Source of the DNA: Pseudomonadota bacterium
GTDB taxonomy: Bacteria > Pseudomonadota > Alphaproteobacteria > Rhizobiales > Devosiaceae
DNA: 10,908 nucleotides
Direction: 5' to 3'
NCBI GenBank assembly: GCA_023427545.1
Contig: JAEZBF010000414.1
Location: 1-10,908 of the forward strand
Positions 5,421 to 10,908 of this stretch are shown here, in pieces (position 1 is the first letter of the stretch; every line of letters starts with the position of its first letter). Under the pieces are notes generated by a model that did no database searches, was not told where the DNA came from, and saw only the letters and a program-made list of their open reading frames with translations. Position numbers and translations under genes: made by a program.

Positions 5421-7034
5421 CTACGCCGCGGCCGCCACGACCGGAGCCCTGGCGACCAACCGCGGGACCTTGAGCGCTCCGGCGAGATCGCGGAAGTGCT
5501 GGGCCTTGATCGCCGGCGCAAACAGATACCCCTGCGCCATAATCACCCCGCGGCTGCGCAGGTACAGCGCCTGCGCTGCGGTTTCCACGCCCTCCGCAAC
5601 GATCTCGGTGCCAAGATCGCGAGCCATCGCGATCAGGCCGTCGAGCACCGGCACGTGCTGAACACCCGGCTTGATCATGTCGACGAACACCCGGTCGATC
5701 TTGATCACGTCGACGCCCAGGGTCTGCATGTAGGCGAGATTGGAATGCCCCGTGCCCGCATCGTCCATGGCAAGGCGGGCGCCAAGTGCGTGCAGCCCGG
5801 CGATGACGCTGGCCGCCTGCGGGCTGTCGCCGAGGGGGTGGCGCTCGGTGATCTCGAACACGAGCTGGCGGAACGAGATGGGGGAGCCGCCGAAAATCGC
5901 CTGCACGTCCTCGACGACGTTGCCGTCGCGGAAATGGCCCTCGAACAGGTTGATCGAAACCTTGAGCTCCGGCATCTCCTGGCAAAGCTCGGAGAGGTCG
6001 TTCTTGACCTGCTGCATGAGGCTCAGGGTCATCGGGATCGCGAGCCCGGTGACCTCCGCATAGTCGATGAAGGCGCCGGGCGGCACGATCTCGCCGGTGC
6101 GCTTCTCCCAGCGGCAGAGCACTTCGCATCCCATGAGCGCGCCCGTCCGCAGGTTGATCACGGGCTGGTAGTAGGGCTTCAGTTCCCCCGCCTGGATGGC
6201 CCGCTCGAGGTCGAAAGCCGGCAGCTCGGACCGGCGCACATACTGCAGCGCAAGGATCAGAAACGCGCCGCTCATCAGGCAGGCGATGACGGTGAAGCTG
6301 ACATCGAGATCCGCGTAATCTGCCCGGACAATCCCAAACGGGACAGCGACTTCGGCCCGCAGCGGCAGCTCCCCGGCGTACGCGTCGGAGACGATGAACT
6401 CGGTGCCTTTGTTGTCGTCGTACCCGGCGGGGTCTCCGGCTGTCACGATCGGCGTCCCGTCCGTCAGCGATATCCGGACCATCGATCCCGGCTTCAATCC
6501 GGCGTTGATGCCCTCGATCGGGAACGGCAGCACGGGAGCGAACGCGGATACGCGTCGAGTAGCCCCGAACGCTTGGGTGACCTTGAGCACCGGCATCGCG
6601 AGGTTGCCCAGCTTGACCACACTGATGCTTTCGGTGTGGCCGGGCACCGTCAGATCCTTGCTCAGCCGGGAATAGCTGACCTCACCGCCATAGGCGTCGC
6701 AGTACTGGACGCCATCTGCATTCTCGACCAGCACCTGCTTGAGGAACAGGCTGCGCGCCATCTGCGTGTGGACGTTGCTGACGAACGTGGGCGTGCAGAG
6801 TGACGGGCTCTCCGCAAGGACTCGTCGCAGCGATGCGATCGCGTCGTAAGCGCTGGTCTGGATCTTCTGGGTGACGTTGTCGGCGGTCTGCTGCAGTGTC
6901 GCGCGTTCCCGCACGCGCACGTAATTGTCGAGCAGATAGTCGACCGCAAGCACCGGCGCGAAGACTGCAATCGCGCTGAGCAGCATGACGACATGAGAAT
7001 ATCTGGATTTCACCGCCCTGGAATCCAAGCGCAC
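5421..7034 (-). CDS. Membrane CSS-motif EAL cyclic di-GMP phosphodiesterase
   Basis: This 537-residue protein is predicted to hydrolyse cyclic di-GMP to pGpG at the inner membrane, lowering the signal that favours biofilm over motility. Two transmembrane helices (about 14-36 and 246-266) bracket a periplasmic domain of roughly 210 residues with Cys80 (SLCTP) and Cys112 (QYCDAY), the pattern of CSS-motif sensors, in which disulfide formation controls activity. The cytoplasmic EAL domain (about 272-520) keeps the catalytic set: Glu304 in the signature (EVLCRW instead of EALxRW), Asn362, Glu394, Asp424-Asp425 (DDAGTG instead of DDFGTG), Lys445, Glu481 and Gln501. It should therefore be active. 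There is no GGDEF domain. The start is a GTG at 7034 with no clear Shine-Dalgarno; a second in-frame GTG at 7013 follows AGGGCG closely and is an alternative. The gene lies between aspS and maeB on the same strand. The C-terminal tail is alanine-rich. Confidence 0.93.
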   Translation of the reverse strand: MRLDSRAVKSRYSHVVMLLSAIAVFAPVLAVDYLLDNYVRVRERATLQQTADNVTQKIQTSAYDAIASLRRVLAESPSLCTPTFVSNVHTQMARSLFLKQVLVENADGVQYCDAYGGEVSYSRLSKDLTVPGHTESISVVKLGNLAMPVLKVTQAFGATRRVSAFAPVLPFPIEGINAGLKPGSMVRISLTDGTPIVTAGDPAGYDDNKGTEFIVSDAYAGELPLRAEVAVPFGIVRADYADLDVSFTVIACLMSGAFLILALQYVRRSELPAFDLERAIQAGELKPYYQPVINLRTGALMGCEVLCRWEKRTGEIVPPGAFIDYAEVTGLAIPMTLSLMQQVKNDLSELCQEMPELKVSINLFEGHFRDGNVVEDVQAIFGGSPISFRQLVFEITERHPLGDSPQAASVIAGLHALGARLAMDDAGTGHSNLAYMQTLGVDVIKIDRVFVDMIKPGVQHVPVLDGLIAMARDLGTEIVAEGVETAAQALYLRSRGVIMAQGYLFAPAIKAQHFRDLAGALKVPRLVARAPVVAAAA

Positions 7035-7085
7035 CGGCGCCGCACCTGACTAGCAGGGCAGCTTTAAGGCTTCGCTAAGCAGTAC

Positions 7086-7100
7086 CGCCGCGGAGCGGCG
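7086..7100 (-). terminator. Hairpin after aspS
   Basis: CGCCGC (7086-7091) pairs perfectly with GCGGCG (7095-7100) around a three-base loop, starting five bases after the aspS stop codon in the minus-strand transcript. A smaller GCTT/AAGC hairpin (7069-7080 region) follows. No T-run is present, so termination may be partial, allowing some read-through into the EAL gene. Confidence 0.4.
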
Positions 7101-7105
7101 CGACG

Positions 7106-8887
7106 CTATTCTTGCGGAATGGTGCGAAGCGCCAGTTCGCGCAGCTGCTTGGGCGTGGCCGGCAGCGGCGCCCCCATCAGCAGGTCTTCCGCCTGCTGGT
7201 TCATCGGGAACAGCGTGATCTCGCGCAGGTTCTGCACCCCGCAGAGCAGCATCACGATGCGATCGATGCCGAACGCGGCGCCGCCGTGTGGCGGTGCGCC
7301 GAATTGGAACGCGCGATAAAGGCCGCCGAACTGCTCCTCGACCTCGGCGCGCGACTTGCCGGTCAGCTCGAACGCCGCGACCATGGTCTCGGGCTCCTGG
7401 TTACGAATGGAGCCCGACGCGATCTCGAAGCCGTTGCAGACGGCATCATACTGGTACGCCTTGATCGATAGCGGATCGCTGGACTTGAGCGCCTCGCGCC
7501 CGCCTTGCGGCATCGAGAAGGGATTATGCGCGAAGTCGAGGCGCTTTTCCTCCTCGCTCCACTCGTAGAACGGGAAGTCGACGATCCAGCAGAGCTCGAA
7601 GCGGTTCTGATCGACGAGGTTGAGCTCGGTGCCGATCTTCGTCCGCGCCTCGCCGGCAAAGCGGTACATCTTCTCAGGGCGGCCCAGGACGAAGAACACC
7701 GCGTCGCCCTCGCCCAGACCAAGCTGTGTGCGTAGTGCTTCGGTGCGCTCCGGTCCGATGTTCTTGGCGACGGGGCCGGCGCCTCCAAGCGTGCCGTTCT
7801 CGCTGCGCCAGAAGATGTAGGCGAGCCCCGGCTGACCGGCGCTTTGCGCCCACGCGTTCATACGATCGCAGAACGCACGGCTGCCGCCTCCCTTGGCGGG
7901 GATCGCCCAGACCTCGGTCTTGTCGTCGCTCGCCAGCTGGCCGGCAAACACCTTGAAGCCCGAGCCCGCGAAGTGGGCTCCAACCGATTGCATGATTATC
8001 GGATTGCGCAGGTCGGGCTTGTCCGTCCCGTACTTGCGGATGGCTTCGTCGTAAGGGATACGCGGCCACTCCTTGGTCACCGGCTTGCCCTCGGCGAATT
8101 CCTCGAACACCGCCGTCATGATCGGCGCCATCGTGTTCCAGACGTCTTCCTGGGTGACGAAGCTCATCTCGAGATCGAGCTGGTAGAACTCGCCGGGGAG
8201 CCGGTCGGCGCGCGGGTCCTCATCGCGAAAGCACGGCGCGACCTGGAAGTAGCGGTCGAACCCGGCGACCATCAGCAGCTGCTTGTATTGCTGGGGCGCC
8301 TGCGGCAGCGCGAAGAACTTGCCCGGGTGGATGCGGCTTGGCACCAGGAAATCGCGCGCACCCTCTGGCGAAGAGGCGGTCAGGATCGGGGTCGAGTACT
8401 CGGCGAATCCCGCCTCGCTCATGTGCCGCCGCATCGCAGTGATGATGCGGGTGCGCTTGACGATGTTGGCGTGGAGCGTCTCGCGCCGAAGATCGAGGAA
8501 GCGGTAGCGCAGCCGGATGTCCTCTGGATACTCGGGTTCGCCGAAGACGGGGAGCGGCAGTTCCTTGGCCTGGCCGAGCACTTCGAGCTCGCGGATGAAC
8601 ACCTCCACCTGCCCGGTCGGCAGGTTCGGGTTCACCGTCTCGGGCGTGCGCGCCTTCACCACGCCATCGACACGGATCACCCATTCCGAGCGCACCTTCT
8701 CGGCTTCGGAGAAAGCTGCGGAGTCCGGATCGACCACCAGCTGCGTGATTCCGTAGTGGTCGCGCAGATCGATGAAGAGCAGCCCGCCGTGGTCGCGGAC
8801 GCGATGCACCCAGCCCGATAGCCGCACGTCGTTGCCGACATCGGCAGCGGTCAAAGCGGCACAGGTATGCGAGCGGTAGCGGTGCAT
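7106..8887 (-). CDS. aspS: Aspartyl-tRNA synthetase, probably non-discriminating Asp/Asn type
   Basis: This class II enzyme attaches aspartate to tRNA(Asp) and, in the non-discriminating form, also to tRNA(Asn) for later amidation by GatCAB. The 593-residue length is typical of bacterial AspRS. An N-terminal OB-fold anticodon-binding domain fills about residues 1-110. Class II motif 2 appears as FRDEDPRADR (220-229) followed by LPGEFYQLDLEMSF. The bacterial GAD insertion lies at about 290-420. Motif 3 is GGAAFGIDR (535-543). His33 in RVRDHGG sits where discriminating enzymes such as that of E. coli have leucine, and a histidine there is associated with relaxed tRNA choice. I chose the ATG at 8887 because the protein MHRYRSHTC then begins as the family does; the frame continues to a GTG at 8932 without homologous sequence. 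No clear Shine-Dalgarno is visible. A TTGACA lies 59-64 bases upstream. The gene is divergent from rnd. Confidence 0.97.
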   Translation of the reverse strand: MHRYRSHTCAALTAADVGNDVRLSGWVHRVRDHGGLLFIDLRDHYGITQLVVDPDSAAFSEAEKVRSEWVIRVDGVVKARTPETVNPNLPTGQVEVFIRELEVLGQAKELPLPVFGEPEYPEDIRLRYRFLDLRRETLHANIVKRTRIITAMRRHMSEAGFAEYSTPILTASSPEGARDFLVPSRIHPGKFFALPQAPQQYKQLLMVAGFDRYFQVAPCFRDEDPRADRLPGEFYQLDLEMSFVTQEDVWNTMAPIMTAVFEEFAEGKPVTKEWPRIPYDEAIRKYGTDKPDLRNPIIMQSVGAHFAGSGFKVFAGQLASDDKTEVWAIPAKGGGSRAFCDRMNAWAQSAGQPGLAYIFWRSENGTLGGAGPVAKNIGPERTEALRTQLGLGEGDAVFFVLGRPEKMYRFAGEARTKIGTELNLVDQNRFELCWIVDFPFYEWSEEEKRLDFAHNPFSMPQGGREALKSSDPLSIKAYQYDAVCNGFEIASGSIRNQEPETMVAAFELTGKSRAEVEEQFGGLYRAFQFGAPPHGGAAFGIDRIVMLLCGVQNLREITLFPMNQQAEDLLMGAPLPATPKQLRELALRTIPQE

Positions 8888-8921
8888 AAGGAAACCAATC
8901 GAGGCTCTGGGAAACGGCGCG

Positions 8922-8951
8922 GAAAAGCGCACGCGTCACCTCTTTTGTCAA
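8922..8951 (-). promoter_or_regulatory. Candidate aspS promoter
   Basis: A perfect TTGACA (8951-8946 on the minus strand, within CTTGACA, the form favoured in alphaproteobacteria) is followed after 17-18 bases by GCTTTT/CTTTTC, a poor -10. Transcription would start about 30 bases before the ATG at 8887. The -35 is convincing and the -10 is not. Confidence 0.38.
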
Positions 8952-8966
8952 GCAAACGCTCGACCC

Positions 8967-8976
8967 CGGACGTCCG
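8967..8976. repeat. 10-bp palindrome between aspS and rnd
   Basis: CGGACGTCCG is a perfect palindrome 15 bases upstream of the aspS -35 candidate, in the 137-base gap between two divergent genes. The rest of the gap shows only the aspS -35 candidate and the rnd ribosome binding site. It could be a regulator half-site pair, but a 10-bp palindrome in GC-rich DNA is also easily chance. Confidence 0.25.
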
Positions 8977-9013
8977 CCCAAAACGATGGTGGAAGCATCA
9001 GCCGTCCCCTGTT

Positions 9014-9021
9014 AGGAGAGG
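9014..9021 (+). promoter_or_regulatory. rnd ribosome binding site
   Basis: AGGAGAGG lies just before the ATG at 9025, with the GGAG core six bases away. This favours 9025 over the second in-frame ATG at 9031, although translation from either would give nearly the same protein. Confidence 0.7.
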
Positions 9022-9024
9022 CAA

Positions 9025-10212
9025 ATGGTTATGACTGAAGACTCTCTCGAACTGATCACCGCCACCGAAGACCTCGCCGAATTCTGCAAGCGCGCCGCAG
9101 GTTTCGAGTTCGTGACGGTGGACACTGAGTTCCTCCGCGAAAGCACCTATTGGCCCAAGCTGTGTCTGCTGCAGGTGGCGACGAGCGAAGAGGCCGTGCT
9201 GGTCGATCCTCTGGCCAGGGGGATGGACCTCAGCCCGTTCTATGCCCTGCTCGCCAACGAGAAGGTCACGAAGGTATTCCACGCCGCGCGGCAGGACATC
9301 GAAATCTTCGTCAAGGCGACCGGTCGGGTGCCCCGGAACATCTTCGACACCCAGATCGCGGCAAGCGTCTGCGGCTTCGGCGACAGCGTCTCCTACGACA
9401 ATCTCGTCCGCGCGGTTGCAGGCGTGGACCTCGACAAGTCCTCTCGCTTCACCGACTGGTCGCACCGGCCGCTCACGGAGAAGCAGAGGGCCTACGCCCT
9501 CGCCGACGTGACCTACCTGCGCGACATCTACCAGGCCCTGCGCGTGCAGGTGGACGAGACCCGCCGGTGGGACTGGGTGGAGGACGAGCTCGCGATCCTG
9601 CGCAGCATCGACACGTACGTGGTCCAGCCCGAGCAGGCCTGGGAACGGCTGAAGATGAAGATCGGCAAGCCGCGCGATCTCGCCGCTCTCAAGGTGCTTG
9701 CGGAGTGGCGCGAGCGCCGGGCGCAGGACAGCGACCAGCCTCGCAGCCGCATCCTCAAGGACGACGCAATCGCCGAGTTGGCGATGCAGCGCCCGACCAC
9801 CCCCGAAGCGTTCGAGAAGCTGCGCGCCGTCCAGCGCGGCTTCGGCCGCAGCAATGCCGGCGGCGAGATCATGGCCCTGCTCAGGCAGGTGGAGGCGCTG
9901 CCCAAGGCAGAGTTGCCGCACCTGCCGCAGCGCTATCGCGGCCCATCACCCAAGGGGGCCGTCGGCGATCTCATCCGCGTACTGCTCAAGGCGGTGTCTG
10001 AGCAGAATGGCGTCGCAGCGCGCATTCTCGCCACTTCCGACGACATCGACGCGCTTGTGCTCGACGACGACGCCGACGTGCCCGCGCTTAGGGGCTGGCG
10101 ACGCAAGCTGTTCGGCGAGAAGGCGCTGGCGATCAAGCACGGGCGCATGGGTCTGGCTGCGACGCGCAAAGGCGTCGTCGAATTCCCGATCAGCGAGACG
10201 CACCCGGAGTAG
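9025..10212 (+). CDS. rnd: Ribonuclease D
   Basis: RNase D is a 3'-to-5' exoribonuclease that trims the 3' ends of tRNA precursors and other small RNAs in the cytoplasm. The 395-residue protein has a DEDDy exonuclease domain at about 8-175. Exo I is VDTEF with Asp33 and Glu35, exo II is HAARQDIEIF with Asp91, and exo III is YALAD with Tyr157 and Asp161; all four acidic residues and the tyrosine are present. An HRDC nucleic-acid-binding domain follows at about 205-285, recognisable in WRERRAQDSDQPRSRILKDD. The remaining 110 residues form the second, more divergent C-terminal helical region usual for RNase D. AGGAGAGG gives a strong ribosome binding site. The gene is divergent from aspS and convergent with ppx, with nine bases between the stops. 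The aspS-rnd-ppx neighbourhood recurs in alphaproteobacteria, as I recall it. Confidence 0.96.
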   Translation: MVMTEDSLELITATEDLAEFCKRAAGFEFVTVDTEFLRESTYWPKLCLLQVATSEEAVLVDPLARGMDLSPFYALLANEKVTKVFHAARQDIEIFVKATGRVPRNIFDTQIAASVCGFGDSVSYDNLVRAVAGVDLDKSSRFTDWSHRPLTEKQRAYALADVTYLRDIYQALRVQVDETRRWDWVEDELAILRSIDTYVVQPEQAWERLKMKIGKPRDLAALKVLAEWRERRAQDSDQPRSRILKDDAIAELAMQRPTTPEAFEKLRAVQRGFGRSNAGGEIMALLRQVEALPKAELPHLPQRYRGPSPKGAVGDLIRVLLKAVSEQNGVAARILATSDDIDALVLDDDADVPALRGWRRKLFGEKALAIKHGRMGLAATRKGVVEFPISETHPE

Positions 10213-10221
10213 CCCGCCTCG

Positions 10222-10908
10222 CTAGGCTCTGATCGCGATGGCCTTGTAGCCGGCGGTATTTCCCAGCTGCTCCATGCGGGAACGCAGGTGCTCGCCGTCG
10301 AGGAAGGCCAGTTCGGATGGCAGGTCGAGCGTCAGGATGCCGTCGTGCGCGACAAAGCTCGCCCGCGGCAGCACACCCGGCATCGCCGCCGACATCGGAT
10401 AGGCCACTCGGAACAACGCTCCGATCAGGCGTGCGCGTGCGGTTTTCTCCGCGCCGGCCAGCTCCAGCAATTCCTCGCTGACGCTCTTGTGCTTGAGCCC
10501 CATGTAGCGGACCGCCAGCACCTGCGCGAGAAAGGCGCGGCTGGGATGGTCGATGCCGGTCAGGGCGCTGTAGGCGACCAGATCGACGCTCTGCTCGCCG
10601 CGATAGTCGGGGTGGCCGCGCCAGCCGATATCGGAAATCAGGCAGACAACCTCGCGCAGCCGCCTATCCTCGTCAGACTCCACAATGCCGATGGCCTCGA
10701 GGAACTGCCGCGAGAAGTCGATGAGATCGGCAGCGTGCGCGGGCGAGCGTGAGCGCAGGATGTTGACGTCTTCGGCTGCCTGTCGCAGCGGGTCGGTCGC
10801 CTTCTGCTCATCGTCGAGCAATCCGTAGAGGAAGCCTTCGCGAACGCCCAGGGCGGAGAACACCACGTGCTGGAAACGCCCAGCTTTCAACACTTCGCCG
10901 AGCACAGC
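10222..10908 (-). CDS. ppx: Exopolyphosphatase (Ppx/GppA family), C-terminal part
   Basis: This fragment of 228 residues is open to the right edge of the window, so the N-terminal part, including the ASKHA-type phosphatase domain, lies outside. The first visible residues are AVLGEVLKAG, and a GTG at 10905 is internal, not a start. The FSALGVREGFLYGLLD segment is the end of the catalytic domain typical of Ppx/GppA proteins. The following helical region, with ISDIGWRGHPDYRGEQ and a YMGLKHKSVSEELL stretch, matches the HD-like C-terminal domain found in alphaproteobacterial exopolyphosphatases. The enzyme would release orthophosphate from polyphosphate chain ends, or act on pppGpp if it is GppA-like; the visible part does not decide between these. 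It converges on rnd. A polyphosphate kinase gene would be a natural neighbour beyond the edge, but this cannot be seen. Confidence 0.88.
   Translation of the reverse strand, partial: AVLGEVLKAGRFQHVVFSALGVREGFLYGLLDDEQKATDPLRQAAEDVNILRSRSPAHAADLIDFSRQFLEAIGIVESDEDRRLREVVCLISDIGWRGHPDYRGEQSVDLVAYSALTGIDHPSRAFLAQVLAVRYMGLKHKSVSEELLELAGAEKTARARLIGALFRVAYPMSAAMPGVLPRASFVAHDGILTLDLPSELAFLDGEHLRSRMEQLGNTAGYKAIAIRA

Noticed and set aside
4839..6803. A 654-codon open frame on the plus strand running antisense through maeB and into the EAL gene
   Set aside because: It lies opposite two genes with complete, conserved motifs. Its translation is charged, repetitive and lacks recognisable domains, as expected of stop-poor antisense frames in GC-rich DNA.
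7844..8821. A 325-codon plus-strand open frame antisense to aspS
   Set aside because: AspRS motifs 2 and 3 are intact on the other strand; this frame shows no motif and no sensible start context.
8998..9921. A 307-codon minus-strand open frame antisense to rnd
   Set aside because: RNase D with all its DEDDy residues and a strong ribosome binding site occupies the plus strand; the antisense translation is compositional noise.
10211..10228. GCCT-CGCT-AGGC mini-hairpin at the rnd/ppx convergent junction as a terminator
   Set aside because: A four-pair stem without a T-run is within chance expectation for this base composition.
10222..10905. Treating the rightmost gene as a complete small protein starting with GTG at 10905
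   Set aside because: The frame is open to the window edge and the visible sequence begins inside a conserved Ppx/GppA segment, so it is a truncated view of a longer gene.

Overview
The window looks like an ordinary chromosomal stretch from a GC-rich alphaproteobacterium. A member of the Sphingomonadales (Sphingomonadaceae or Erythrobacteraceae) is my best guess. The reasons are the high GC content, the alphaproteobacterial character of the AspRS, RNase D, Ppx and AMP nucleosidase proteins, and the aspS-rnd-ppx neighbourhood. The order-level placement is inference from protein style, not from a marker gene. I see no tRNA, rRNA, insertion sequence, CRISPR array, prophage or integration scar.

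Layout from left to right. (1) 10-510, minus strand: a DUF1993 (DinB-like fold) protein. (2) 511-620: a short divergent promoter region holding an 18-bp near-perfect palindrome inside an 8-bp inverted repeat. (3) 621-1262, plus: a small secreted protein resembling the C-terminal half of DUF1176 proteins, followed at once by a strong hairpin. (4) 1263-1583: a 321-base gene-free stretch with several hairpins, read here as the promoter and leader of amn. (5) 1584-3059, plus: AMP nucleosidase (amn). (6) 3066-5351, minus: NADP-type malic enzyme with a C-terminal phosphotransacetylase-like domain (maeB), convergent with amn with only 6 bases between the stops. (7) 5421-7034, minus: a two-transmembrane CSS-motif EAL phosphodiesterase for cyclic di-GMP. 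(8) 7106-8887, minus: aspartyl-tRNA synthetase (aspS), probably the non-discriminating Asp/Asn type. (9) 8888-9024: divergent promoter region. (10) 9025-10212, plus: ribonuclease D (rnd). (11) 10222-10908, minus: the C-terminal part of an exopolyphosphatase (ppx), cut by the window edge.

The genes do not form one pathway. They cover AMP salvage and breakdown (amn), C4/C3 carbon flux with NADPH supply (maeB), cyclic di-GMP removal under apparent periplasmic redox control (the EAL gene), Asp/Asn-tRNA charging (aspS), RNA 3' processing (rnd) and polyphosphate turnover (ppx). aspS, the EAL gene and maeB are co-directional with gaps of about 70 bases and could be partly co-transcribed, although a hairpin follows aspS.

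I did not find a convincing undescribed system. The items most worth a second look are non-coding: the nested palindrome covering both predicted -35 elements between the DUF1993 and DUF1176-like genes, and the long hairpin-rich leader of amn, which has mutually exclusive pairings just upstream of the start codon.
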